In this document: in pieces, positions 7,347 to 16,785 of the stretch
How positions within the stretch are numbered: position 1 is the stretch's first letter
How the letters are laid out: the number at the start of each line of letters is the position of its first letter
Program-made: the position numbers and the translations under genes
Virus record (IMG/VR): IMGVR_UViG_3300042564_001950
Location: 1-39,348 of that record
DNA: 39,348 nt
Strand: one strand, 5' to 3'
Source of the DNA: a virus
The notes under the pieces: model-generated
Seen by the model: the letters and a program-made list of their open reading frames with translations, nothing else
The model's database searches: none
What the model was told of the DNA's origin: nothing

Positions 7347-9428
7347 ATGGCAGAATCACCAGTAGGTCAAGGAAAAACTACTGCATCACCACCAACCGCA
7401 ATCAGTGATGCAATGACAAAACCAGGAGATGTAATTATTTCATCTCTGACTCTAAATGTCGTGTCATCAGAAGATCCTCTAGATCTGAAACCATTCATGA
7501 TGGAAATAAATCTGTATGAAGATATTTTTTCTCCAGCTCTGCACGGTTCAGTAATTATTCGCGATTCGTTGAATCTTATTGGGAGATTGCCAATCATTGG
7601 TGATGAGGTTCTCACCATGGATATTCAAACACCATGGAAAGAACTGGGCGGTTATACCAAAAGTAATCTTGGAACATTCGATCCTATCAATAAAATCCAA
7701 AAGTCATTTTCAGTTTATGCAGTCAAGAATCGTAAACTAAACAATGACAGGGAGCAATATTATGAGTTGTTATTTTGCTCTATAGAAGCATCTTCTGATA
7801 ACGTTGTAAAAGTATGTAAAAAATTCGAAGGCACCACAGACGAAATCGTTGCTGATATTTTTAAAGAAAACATAAAAGCACAAAGATTTTTTACTCGTAA
7901 AAGCGAAGTTAGCACAGGATCAACCAATCCTGAGACGCCTGAGACGGATAGCGAGTCATCATACAATATCGCGGATGAGACAGCATATACCGAACTGTAT
8001 ATCGCCGACGCTCCCCACCAATCAGAAATAACATTTGTTTCGCCAATGTGGTCACCCTTTCAGTGTATAAATTGGTTGGCGAAGAGATCTATTGGAAACA
8101 ATAATAAATCTCCAACTTTTATGTTTTATGAAACAACCAAAGCATTCTATTTCGCGTCAATCGAAGGTCTTGTCAAAAATCAGTTAGAAAACGGAGACAT
8201 ATATTCAGCCTTCGTTTATAATACGAATTTATCTAATTTACAAACGGTATCTTCGTTGGTCAAGGGATTCCAAACCATAGAAGCATTGCAATTTATTACT
8301 AATCTTGATGTCATCCAGAGTCAAGATTTAGGTCATTTTGCCAGCACTGTTCATTCATTCAATATGGTAAAGAAAGAATATACGGCATATTATTATGATC
8401 ATGGATTCAACTATAAACAATACCACCACATGGAAGATGGAACATTGGATCCATCATCAGGGGCATATAAATTCCCCGACATTGACAACGAAGATCCTAC
8501 CAAAACCGACAAACAATACAAAATGATTTTTCCAATTAACGTGTTGCGATCATCAGATACTAAACCGTTTGTTTCAACTGTGAATCCTGGTGTGCTGGAT
8601 TCAACCGTAGATTCTATCGATCTTCATCCCGAAGAATTTGTGTCGCAGAGAAATAGTTCGTTGCTGGACTTAACCACATTAAGATTGCAGATAACAGTTC
8701 CTGGAAGAACGGATGCTGAAGTTGGTAGAATGATTCAATTATATTACCCCTCCGTCGGGGAGAAAACTAAAGAGGATTCTGAAGCATTGATATGGGACAA
8801 ATTTGTAACAGGTATCTACATGATAACTGCGATACATCATCAAATATCTCCTTTGCGGCACACTATGTTTTTGGAAATTTCCAAAGATTCTTATGCGCAA
8901 GAAATTTATGAAGTTGAAGAACTTGGTGGATCGGATGGTACTAGTACTCCAACTTCTGATTCTGCGCCAACCACAACTGATCCTGCTGCGCCAGCGGCAA
9001 CACCGACGAAACCAGTTGGTAAAGGTTCGTTTATCGGCGACAGTATTGCACAAGGTCTAGGAAGTTCTGCCAAGGACGCAACAACAAATGCTACCGTTGG
9101 TTGGAATACTGACAGGATTAAACAAAATTATGCTGCAAAAGGTGGTTCTGATTATACAGTCATATCAATGGGATCTAATGATAAAGGATTCCCGAATATT
9201 AAGACTGCCGAAAATGCGACTGCAGTAAGAGAATCTATTAAAACACAAACTAAGAAAGTTATCTGGATTCTTCCGTATGATAGTGTGATTGCACAAAAGA
9301 TTCAAGGCGTAGCATCTAAATATGGTGACAAAACGATTAAACTTTCGGAATTCCCTTCGAATGACGGATTGCATCCAAAAAGTTATGCGAAGGTTCTCGA
9401 ACGTGTCAATAGTGAGATAGGAAGTTAA
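7347..9428 (+). CDS. Baseplate hub-like protein (gp27 position) fused to a C-terminal SGNH hydrolase
   Basis: A 693-aa protein. Residues about 25-530 resemble the large hub or tail proteins of marine T4-like phages: IISSLTLNVVSS, DLKPFMMEINLYEDIFSPALHGSVIIRDSLNLI, ITFVSPMWSPFQCINWLAKRS, and a beta-rich end with ALIWDKFVTGIYMITAIHHQI. They occupy the place of T4 gp27 (391 aa). After a Thr/Pro/Ala linker (about 535-558) comes a compact SGNH/GDSL hydrolase: G564-D565-S566 (block I nucleophile), G609-S-N611-D612 (block III) and D673-G-L-H676 (block V Asp/His). The full Ser-Asp-His set and oxyanion Asn are visible, so it looks active. SGNH enzymes deacetylate or de-esterify glycans and lipids; here the target would be an envelope glycan (inference). 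gp5 follows after 3 nt. Confidence 0.75.
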   Translation: MAESPVGQGKTTASPPTAISDAMTKPGDVIISSLTLNVVSSEDPLDLKPFMMEINLYEDIFSPALHGSVIIRDSLNLIGRLPIIGDEVLTMDIQTPWKELGGYTKSNLGTFDPINKIQKSFSVYAVKNRKLNNDREQYYELLFCSIEASSDNVVKVCKKFEGTTDEIVADIFKENIKAQRFFTRKSEVSTGSTNPETPETDSESSYNIADETAYTELYIADAPHQSEITFVSPMWSPFQCINWLAKRSIGNNNKSPTFMFYETTKAFYFASIEGLVKNQLENGDIYSAFVYNTNLSNLQTVSSLVKGFQTIEALQFITNLDVIQSQDLGHFASTVHSFNMVKKEYTAYYYDHGFNYKQYHHMEDGTLDPSSGAYKFPDIDNEDPTKTDKQYKMIFPINVLRSSDTKPFVSTVNPGVLDSTVDSIDLHPEEFVSQRNSSLLDLTTLRLQITVPGRTDAEVGRMIQLYYPSVGEKTKEDSEALIWDKFVTGIYMITAIHHQISPLRHTMFLEISKDSYAQEIYEVEELGGSDGTSTPTSDSAPTTTDPAAPAATPTKPVGKGSFIGDSIAQGLGSSAKDATTNATVGWNTDRIKQNYAAKGGSDYTVISMGSNDKGFPNIKTAENATAVRESIKTQTKKVIWILPYDSVIAQKIQGVASKYGDKTIKLSEFPSNDGLHPKSYAKVLERVNSEIGS

Positions 9429-9431
9429 AAT

Positions 9432-10436
9432 ATGGCAATGGACAATATTACATCTAACAATAATGCAAACTTTTATTGGTGGTTTGGTGTGGTTGAGGAT
9501 CGAAACGATCCGCTGCGACTAGGTAGATGCCGAGTAAGAATTATTGGGTATCACACTGAAGATAATGAAGTACTTCCTGCAGAAGACCTTCCATGGGCAA
9601 TACCTGTAATGCCTGCAAACTCGGCGGGAAGTTCTGGTGTTGGGTGGTCACCAACAGGCGCAGTAGAGGGTTCTTGGGTTGTTGGATTTTTCGCGGACGG
9701 TGAAAACGGTCAACACCCTATGTTCTTCGGTACAGTCGGTTCAATTCCTGGTGGGTTGGCATCTGCAAATTGCGCACCATCCGAGGGATCTGGATCTTCT
9801 AGTGATGATGCAACAGGCAGCGGGGGGACTGATACTGGTGGTGATATTGGTGAAGTGACTCAACCAACGGGCGATGCGAAAAATCTAGAAGAATATTTGT
9901 CATCTTGGTTAGATATTAATGGAAAGAAAATAAACGGATATACTCCACTTGCTAAAGCTATGATCATGGCACAATGCTCACACGAATCTGGCGGATTCAC
10001 GAGAATGACTGAAGTTGGTAGCGACGAATATTTTATTTCTGGTCTCAATCGCGGGAAAAAAGTACATAGCGGTTATGATATTCAAAGTATTCATGCAGAC
10101 GGCAGGCAAAGAGCGAGACAAAATGGTAATACACAACCAGGAGATGGTAAGAAATATCGCGGAAGAGGATTTCTAGGACTTACATGGAAAAATAGTTATC
10201 GAAACTGTGGGAAATACATTAAAAAACCATTGGAACAAAATCCAGATTTAGCAGCAACTAAAGAGGTCGCAGCAGAAATACTACTTTGGTATTTCAACGT
10301 AGAACGACCTAAAGTCGGTAAAAATAATAGATGGGGTGATGTCGAGTACGTAACCAGGCAAATTAATGGTGGAGTGCTTGGACTTGCTGATAGAAAAAAG
10401 AAATTCGCATACTACAGAAATAAATACAAAGTTTAA
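9432..10436 (+). CDS. 5: Baseplate hub gp5: OB fold plus GH19-type lysozyme/muramidase domain
   Basis: A 334-aa protein. Residues about 12-115 are the gp5 N-terminal OB fold (YWWFGVVEDRNDPLRLGRCRVRIIGYH, then LPWAIPVMP, GSWVVGFFADGENGQHPM and FGTVGSIPGG). A Ser/Gly/Asp linker (about 118-145) leads to a C-terminal glycoside hydrolase 19-like domain: S183-H-E185-S-G-G-F with the likely catalytic E185, YRGRGFLGLTW at 242-252, and VTRQINGG (I311 to G314) plus GLADRKKKFAYY near the end. T4 gp5 instead carries a GH24 lysozyme and continues into a beta-helix; this protein stops after the enzyme and the beta-helix is in the next gene. The GH19 motif normally has Gln where G249-L250 stands, a minor deviation. 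It would cut peptidoglycan during tail penetration. Confidence 0.8.
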   Translation: MAMDNITSNNNANFYWWFGVVEDRNDPLRLGRCRVRIIGYHTEDNEVLPAEDLPWAIPVMPANSAGSSGVGWSPTGAVEGSWVVGFFADGENGQHPMFFGTVGSIPGGLASANCAPSEGSGSSSDDATGSGGTDTGGDIGEVTQPTGDAKNLEEYLSSWLDINGKKINGYTPLAKAMIMAQCSHESGGFTRMTEVGSDEYFISGLNRGKKVHSGYDIQSIHADGRQRARQNGNTQPGDGKKYRGRGFLGLTWKNSYRNCGKYIKKPLEQNPDLAATKEVAAEILLWYFNVERPKVGKNNRWGDVEYVTRQINGGVLGLADRKKKFAYYRNKYKV

Positions 10437-10445
10437 GGTATAACT

Positions 10446-13400
10446 ATGATAAAATATAATCCATTTACGCCGTATTTTACAACAGTCGATAGTATCAACA
10501 TGATTGAGGATGAGACCATTGGTTCTCTGACTCGCGATGATGTAGTTACGCTTTTGAAAGAAATTCAAAAAGCGATGACTCTACAATATTATAATAAGGT
10601 ATATAACTTCGGGCAAACGCCTCCTGGTCCTGGATACAACTTATTAGAAGTAAAGGGTGGTCAACTAACACAAACTGGTGACCAATGGAAATTTACTGTT
10701 GTTCATGCAGATGGTGAGTATGGCGTATATAAACTCGGCACAACGCAACTTATTGATGCTGGAATATTCGGCAGCGATTTAAATAAATGGATCAGCAATA
10801 ATCTGCCAAATATTCCTGTTCCCTCGAAAGGTAACGAGGAATATGAAAGTTGGTATAGTCGATTCGCAAAGTACAACAACGCTAAACAAACAAGAATAAT
10901 TCAAGCGCCTGTTAATGCTCGCAATAATGCATTATACTATATGTTAATTTATATAGTAAATGGAAGCGATCCTCGGTTTAATGTTTCTATTCATCCAGAG
11001 TTAGCATCGCAAAATCCAATTGATATGCATACTGGATTTATTGAACAACCTCAACTACAAGATCTTGCTGCATCAAATCTACTGAAATTTTCATATCAAT
11101 TATTATTAACATCTCGCGCAATAAATGAAAGTGTCGATAAAAAAACTCTTGCTGGTGCCTTGGCATTATCATTGTGCTGGGATATTGATTCTGCGCAAAA
11201 CTATCTGCGAGGAAACATTAAGACAGACACAAGCGGTATATCTGCAAAGTACTGGTTCGATGTTGGGTACAATGCAGTTGCACTACCAACGGAAAAGGTT
11301 GCAACACCTGGACCAATTCCTGGTACTACCAGTGTAGTTAAGGACGAAGAAGTAACACCTCCTCCAGCAGTTGAACCTGAGACACCTGTCGGACAAACTA
11401 CTGTCGAAACTACAAAAACATCTAATTCCCCTGCAGAGGCAAAAGAAGTCCCTAAGAAAATTGTTAAGACAATTAATAATGGAACGATCACATATGAATT
11501 AACTCCTGCTGGAACTATCTCTGCTAAGGTTGTTACTGCCACAAAGAAAACTGCTAGTGTTCTTGGTTCTGGCGGGTTCATCACATCAGTAACAAATCCA
11601 TTCAGTTTTATACAGAATGGTATTGTGACGACATTAGAACAACTTGGCGCAGAAACTTTTAAACTCTCTGTTGTGGATAGAGTCGATAATGGAAGAGTTT
11701 TATTTGAGGGGTCAGATATAAATTCAGCGACTCTCGCTTCCAATGCAGCAACTAAACTCAATCAAATAAAAGCAGCAGAACGTGATTCTCTACATGGTAG
11801 AGGATCTGGTGGAACTTGGTTGCTTGCTATTGAAACTGTAGTGGAATGGTTGCCCCAAACATATCCATCTATTGTTACCGCACTGAAACAGTTAAAAACT
11901 ACTAATGAGAATACTAAAACTGATGATGTTGAAAGCAACAAAACAATTGCTTTCGATGATCCCGCTGACGTAGAAACTCTCATTAAGCAACTTGATGCTA
12001 AAGCGCAAGAAGCAGATAGATCTAGATTAAAATTTACATATGATGCATGCGTATCAGCGAAGAATGAAATTCAATCAAACTTTACTACAGATACGCAAAC
12101 AATTTCTTCCGCAATCTCACAAGCAACACAAACTTCTGCTGACGGGAGTTCTACATCATCTGTTTCAACTGTTCAATCATCTGGTGCGGTAACAACTGTT
12201 ACTACAACAACAGATGCAGACGGAACAGTAACACAAACCAAGACAGTAGAAAAGGTAGACGCACCGTTAAAAGGTTCTTCTCAGAATACTCTAGACAATG
12301 GTATCGAACACAATACAAGATCAGCAGAACCTACTTCTCAAATAAATTCTCCATCTGCTAATGCTCTCCCGACGCACGAAGGCACTAATGTAGAAAAACC
12401 AATTGAGAAAGGTTTCGCAGATCCAAATAAATCATATCCTAAACCAGACTATGTAAATAAACCAGATACTAATACTCTTGCGCTTGGGGTAAATTCTAAA
12501 AATATCAACCCAGACCCAAGAACATCTGCAGGTGATAAATCTTCACAGTCATTGGGTTCTTCACCAGCAGCAAGAAATGCATCAAGAAAACGTGCGGTAA
12601 AGATGGCAGGTCGTTCTGGATCCACGTGGGAACAACCAGCGACTCCGTACGCTGCGAAGTATCCATTTAACAAAGTTTTTGCAGGTGAATCTGGACACGC
12701 ATTAGAAATCGACGACACTCCTGGATTCGAACGATTAAATATTGCCCACAGATCAGGAACCTTTACTGAGACTGGACCTGATGGAACTCAAGTAAATAAA
12801 ATTGTGGGTAATGGGTATTCTATCGTAGAAAAAGATGGTTTCGTTTTAATTGAAGGTAATGCCAACGTTCACATTGCAGGACAATGTAATGTGTTTATTA
12901 TGAATGACACTGCACTAACTATGCACGGTAAAGTCAGTCTTGACATCCATAATGACGTTAATGTCAACATTGGTGGATCGCTTGGTCTTTCAGTACAAGA
13001 TGGTATCTATCTCAGAAACGAAGGTGATATTTCTGTTAAAAATGAAGGTAAGGTTGATGCTGAAATAACAGGAGCAGTCACTACCAAGACTACTGGTAAA
13101 TATAATCTGACAACAAATGCAGGGTTGAACCTGACATCCAAGGTTAATACGCATATCAAATCTGGCGGATCGTTCTTTAATCATTCAACTGGTAACATGA
13201 ACCTATGCACTGATGCAGAAATTCTTGCTAAATCCACTGGTGATATTAACTTGAAAACTGCTGGTATGATCAATCAAGAATCGACTGGTGATATTAACTT
13301 AAAAACTGCTGGTATGATCAATCAAGAATCGACTGGTAATGCTAATATTAAATCTGCTGGAACTATTAATGCACAAAGTGCAGGAGACATAAGTTTGAAC

Positions 13401-14459
13401 GCTCCGACAGTTCTTGCAGCACCAATCAAAACCTCTACACTAGATGTTACAACTCTACGGGCAGCAACTACCAATCTGATTGGTAACGACGAATCCAGCG
13501 GTGATGTTACAAATATCAGAGGTTCTGCTTCTGTTACTGCTCCTTCATCTGCTGGTTCTGCAGGATCCGCTGAAGATGCAGTTTGTGCGGTTGCAGCAAA
13601 ACTCCCAGTAACATACGAACTAGAACAACCTGTATCCGTATCTGCACCACAACCTGTCGAACGCACCACTAATGATGTTACTACTGGGTATGATGGTGAA
13701 AACGATGTCATGAATTCTGATGGTGATGATACTCCTCCCGCAGACGGAGATAATCCAGATTGTGTTAATACAGATGCTGATCCATCAACTGCTGGAAATG
13801 ATACATCTACATCCGATACTGGTGACCCAGAAACATCAACTGGAATGATTCCGAGTACTTCTGGTGTTGCAACGAAATCGTGCAACGCAGTTATACTCGA
13901 CGGTAAAACAGTGCAATTACCACCATTGTCTGGGAAGTATGATGGCAATCTGCAACTATCGCCCAATTTCAAACTTAAAGACCTCTGTGTGTTTCCAAGT
14001 AATGGTTGCCCAGATGGGTGGAAGGGATTGCGCAAATCTCCACATGGGCATACAGTAGCTGACATCATCAATAACTTGCGTTGTCTCTGTGTCAATATTC
14101 TTGAACCTACGCAAGCAAAATGGGGTAAACTCAAACTTTCTTGCGCATATAGAAGTCATCACCCTACTAGGGGAGGAGTTGATCCAGGCGCTCATGGTTA
14201 TGGTGCTGCTGCCGATATCGAAGGAATTGGTGGTAGAAGCAAGAAAGAATTTATTAAAATCGCAAAATGGATTACCGAAAATTGTAAACACGATCAAATC
14301 TTACTCGAGTTTACACCAGGAAAATCTGGTAGTGGTTGGATTCACGTAGGTTGGGTATATAGAGATGGAAAACAACGTGCAGGGATGAGTGGAACTATGG
14401 TCGGTCCAACTGGAAAATATATATCGAAAGGATATTTCAAACAACTTCCGACCGTCTAA
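10446..14459 (+). CDS. Spike-like protein: gp5C-type beta-helix with C-terminal M15-type peptidase (1337 aa)
   Basis: Residues 1-275 form a domain I do not recognise. Residues 280-760 are Thr/Ser/Ala-rich, low-complexity linker. Residues about 764-1000 read as a triple-stranded beta-helix like the C-terminal needle of T4 gp5: NVHIAGQCNVFI, then octads such as GDINLKTA, GMINQEST, GNANIKSA, GTINAQSA. After an Asp/Thr-rich linker, residues about 1165-1337 match M15/D,D-carboxypeptidase-type zinc peptidases: Y1235-R-S, a GAH-x-YG-x-AAD motif with H1250 and D1257 (H-x6-D), and W-I-H1300. All three zinc ligands are present. It sits directly after gp5, as if the lysozyme and needle parts of T4 gp5 were split into two genes and a peptidase added to the needle. 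Confidence 0.7.
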   Translation: MIKYNPFTPYFTTVDSINMIEDETIGSLTRDDVVTLLKEIQKAMTLQYYNKVYNFGQTPPGPGYNLLEVKGGQLTQTGDQWKFTVVHADGEYGVYKLGTTQLIDAGIFGSDLNKWISNNLPNIPVPSKGNEEYESWYSRFAKYNNAKQTRIIQAPVNARNNALYYMLIYIVNGSDPRFNVSIHPELASQNPIDMHTGFIEQPQLQDLAASNLLKFSYQLLLTSRAINESVDKKTLAGALALSLCWDIDSAQNYLRGNIKTDTSGISAKYWFDVGYNAVALPTEKVATPGPIPGTTSVVKDEEVTPPPAVEPETPVGQTTVETTKTSNSPAEAKEVPKKIVKTINNGTITYELTPAGTISAKVVTATKKTASVLGSGGFITSVTNPFSFIQNGIVTTLEQLGAETFKLSVVDRVDNGRVLFEGSDINSATLASNAATKLNQIKAAERDSLHGRGSGGTWLLAIETVVEWLPQTYPSIVTALKQLKTTNENTKTDDVESNKTIAFDDPADVETLIKQLDAKAQEADRSRLKFTYDACVSAKNEIQSNFTTDTQTISSAISQATQTSADGSSTSSVSTVQSSGAVTTVTTTTDADGTVTQTKTVEKVDAPLKGSSQNTLDNGIEHNTRSAEPTSQINSPSANALPTHEGTNVEKPIEKGFADPNKSYPKPDYVNKPDTNTLALGVNSKNINPDPRTSAGDKSSQSLGSSPAARNASRKRAVKMAGRSGSTWEQPATPYAAKYPFNKVFAGESGHALEIDDTPGFERLNIAHRSGTFTETGPDGTQVNKIVGNGYSIVEKDGFVLIEGNANVHIAGQCNVFIMNDTALTMHGKVSLDIHNDVNVNIGGSLGLSVQDGIYLRNEGDISVKNEGKVDAEITGAVTTKTTGKYNLTTNAGLNLTSKVNTHIKSGGSFFNHSTGNMNLCTDAEILAKSTGDINLKTAGMINQESTGDINLKTAGMINQESTGNANIKSAGTINAQSAGDISLNAPTVLAAPIKTSTLDVTTLRAATTNLIGNDESSGDVTNIRGSASVTAPSSAGSAGSAEDAVCAVAAKLPVTYELEQPVSVSAPQPVERTTNDVTTGYDGENDVMNSDGDDTPPADGDNPDCVNTDADPSTAGNDTSTSDTGDPETSTGMIPSTSGVATKSCNAVILDGKTVQLPPLSGKYDGNLQLSPNFKLKDLCVFPSNGCPDGWKGLRKSPHGHTVADIINNLRCLCVNILEPTQAKWGKLKLSCAYRSHHPTRGGVDPGAHGYGAAADIEGIGGRSKKEFIKIAKWITENCKHDQILLEFTPGKSGSGWIHVGWVYRDGKQRAGMSGTMVGPTGKYISKGYFKQLPTV
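13236..13331 (+). repeat. Two tandem 48-bp copies coding two beta-helix octads
   Basis: 13236-13283 and 13284-13331 are identical except for one synonymous change (TTG versus TTA). Each encodes T followed by GDINLKTAGMINQES, so a 16-residue unit has been duplicated in frame within the needle. A degenerate third copy follows (TGNANIKSAGTINAQS). Confidence 0.9.
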
Positions 14460-14480
14460 GAAGTTGATATAAATAACTAT

Positions 14481-14879
14481 ATGACAACAAAAACAGTAAA
14501 CAGAATCTATTCGGATCTAGACTTATCCTTCGCAGCGCACCCAATCACGGGTGACGTTGCGAGGAAGTTCGATGTTAATGCTGTAAAACAAGCACTGAAA
14601 CTTCTCGTTCTCACGAACTTCTACGAAAGACCGTTTCAACCAAAGATTGGTTCGCCGATCTACGGTATGATGTTTGAGAATGTTGATATTGTTACTGCCA
14701 ATTCGTTGAAATTGCGATTAGAATTATTAATTAATAAGTATGAACCACGAGTTAGATCGCAGCAGATAGATGTTGTGCCTCTCTTTGATCAGAATGCATT
14801 TAATGTAACCATATATTTTTATGTTGTCGGGGTTGCGGAACCCGTTTCATTTTCAACTGTTCTAAGAAGAAGTAGATAA
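14481..14879 (+). CDS. 25: Baseplate wedge protein gp25
   Basis: 132 aa, the same length as T4 gp25. It has the GPW/gp25 pattern: RIYSDLDLSF, HPITGDVARKFDVNAVKQALKLLVLTN, the highly conserved YERPFQPKIGSPIYGMMFE, and IDVVPLFDQNAFNVTIYFYV at the end. gp25 forms part of the inner baseplate core with gp6 and gp53. No clear ribosome site lies within 15 nt of the ATG. It ends 1 nt before gp6 begins. Confidence 0.9.
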   Translation: MTTKTVNRIYSDLDLSFAAHPITGDVARKFDVNAVKQALKLLVLTNFYERPFQPKIGSPIYGMMFENVDIVTANSLKLRLELLINKYEPRVRSQQIDVVPLFDQNAFNVTIYFYVVGVAEPVSFSTVLRRSR

Positions 14880-14880
14880 G

Positions 14881-16782
14881 ATGTCTCAACTCAATGTTAC
14901 TGAATTAGATTTTGCAACCATCAAAGAAAATCTAAAAACCTTCATGCAATCGCAAGAGGAGTTCCAAGATTACAACTTTGATGGATCTGGTCTTACTATA
15001 CTTCTTGATATTCTTGCATATAACACACACTATAATGCAACTCTCGCGCATCTTCAAGCAAATGAAATGTTCATTGATAGCGCCATCAAGAGAAACTCAG
15101 TTACATCTATTGCGAAAACATTAGGATATACACCGACATCAAGAAGATCTGCTCGTGCAAATATCACATTGCAAATTAGACCACCAGAATCTTTTACCAA
15201 TACAAGTTTGACTGTGACACGCGATACACCGTTCACGGCAAAAACAGCAAAGAACACATATACTTTCTTCCCGAGAGAAGATTATGTTTCTGGATTAGTT
15301 GTTCTTGAAACAGGTCAAACAGGATTCAGTTTCCCGATGGAACTGATCGAAGGCAAACGAGTAACCAATACATTCGTTGTTGATCAATCTAATAAATCTG
15401 GACCATTCGTTTTACCAAATGGTAATATTGATACTACTACCATAAGAGTTAGAGTACAACAATCAAACACTGTTACATCAATTACTACATGGAACTTCTA
15501 CGATGATATTGTATCAGTTGATGGAACAACTAGAGCATTTTTTGTTGAAGAAGGTCCATCTGGATTATATGAGATAAGATTTGGTGATGATATTGTTGGA
15601 CAGCAACTACAAGTTGGTAATATTGTTATCATTGATTATGTCGTAAGCAGTGGTTCAGCAGCGAACTCTATTCCCAACTTTTCAGCATCAAGAACTTTCA
15701 CTGCTTCGGGCGAAAGTAAACTCGTATATCTAGGATCTGCTGCTACTGGCGGTAGCGAAAAGGAAAGCATAGATAGTATTCGTTACAATGCTCCGAAATT
15801 TAATTCCACTAAGAATCGTGTTGTGACATCTGATGATTATGAAACATTGATCAGATCAAGGTTTGGGAATATCAATTCTATTGCTGTTTGGGGTGGTGAA
15901 GAAAACAATCCTCCAATTTATGGTAAAGTTTTTGTCTCTATTCAACCATTACCTGGTTCAATTATCTCACAATCAGATAAAGATATTATTGCTAGAGATA
16001 TTATTAGACCGCGAAGTGTTGTTTCTATTCAACCCGAATTCGTAGATCCGATCGAGACATATATCGGATTGAATATTTCAGTCAACTACAATAAGACAAT
16101 TACATCTCTTACCTCCTCTAGAATTGAGTCTGAGGTCAGAGCAGTTGTGCAAAGTTTCTTCACAAATAATGTTAATAAGTTACAGAAGAACTTCTATTAT
16201 TCCAAATTGCTTTCGGCGGTAGTCGGAACGACCCAGTCGATTTTCTCTGCGAGCATTCAAGTACTGATGCACAAACGAATTCCGATATTTTCAGGAGATT
16301 TTCCTGAGGATTACGTGGTAAGATTTAATGGACCGTTAGAAATTGAAACATTAAAGACTACGACTTTCAATACGACTATCGGAACACAGGAATATGTGGT
16401 TTATATAACTGATCAACATGATACAACAGTTGGCGATATTGGAACTCTTGTGATGAAACGTGTATCAGATGATGTTATTGTTCTATCCAACGTAGGAACT
16501 GTCGACTATACGACTGGTGTTGTTACTATTACCGATCTTCTCATTAATTCGGGAACAGAATCCACGTTAGACAATACTATTAGAGTCTATGTTGAACCGT
16601 TTGGTGATTCACCAAATATCTTAACGACAGATCTGACATCAACTACGAATACTTCAACGGCAGCAGTTTTCCCATACGCTGCTAGAAATACTGTGTTAAC
16701 TCTAGACACAAGCGCACCAAATTCGCTAGCAAATATTCCTGCAGGACTGACTGTTACTGCAATTGCTAACTCGCAAGAATAA
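14881..16782 (+). CDS. 6: Baseplate wedge protein gp6 (baseplate J-like)
   Basis: A 633-aa protein, close to T4 gp6 (660 aa). The N-terminus LNVTELDFATIKENLKTFMQSQ, FQDYNFDGSGLTILLDILAYNTHYNA, EMFIDSAIKRNSVTSIAKTLGYTPTS and RSARANITLQI is the classic gp6 signature. A central beta-domain contains LYEIRFGDDIVGQQLQVGN, and DYETLIRSRFGNINSIAVWGGEEN marks the baseplate-J core. gp6 dimers form the inner ring of the baseplate. The region after about residue 480 is beta-rich and Thr-rich. Confidence 0.9.
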   Translation: MSQLNVTELDFATIKENLKTFMQSQEEFQDYNFDGSGLTILLDILAYNTHYNATLAHLQANEMFIDSAIKRNSVTSIAKTLGYTPTSRRSARANITLQIRPPESFTNTSLTVTRDTPFTAKTAKNTYTFFPREDYVSGLVVLETGQTGFSFPMELIEGKRVTNTFVVDQSNKSGPFVLPNGNIDTTTIRVRVQQSNTVTSITTWNFYDDIVSVDGTTRAFFVEEGPSGLYEIRFGDDIVGQQLQVGNIVIIDYVVSSGSAANSIPNFSASRTFTASGESKLVYLGSAATGGSEKESIDSIRYNAPKFNSTKNRVVTSDDYETLIRSRFGNINSIAVWGGEENNPPIYGKVFVSIQPLPGSIISQSDKDIIARDIIRPRSVVSIQPEFVDPIETYIGLNISVNYNKTITSLTSSRIESEVRAVVQSFFTNNVNKLQKNFYYSKLLSAVVGTTQSIFSASIQVLMHKRIPIFSGDFPEDYVVRFNGPLEIETLKTTTFNTTIGTQEYVVYITDQHDTTVGDIGTLVMKRVSDDVIVLSNVGTVDYTTGVVTITDLLINSGTESTLDNTIRVYVEPFGDSPNILTTDLTSTTNTSTAAVFPYAARNTVLTLDTSAPNSLANIPAGLTVTAIANSQE

Positions 16783-16785
16783 TAG

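Noticed and set aside
11201-14297. Several long minus-strand frames opposite the spike gene
   Set aside because: The plus-strand protein is continuous with clear domains; the antisense frames lack start signals and follow the codon bias of the opposite strand.
14468-14475. TATAAATA just upstream of gp25 as a late promoter
   Set aside because: An exact octamer, but only 5 nt before the ATG, which would give an essentially leaderless transcript. Possible but not convincing without transcript data.
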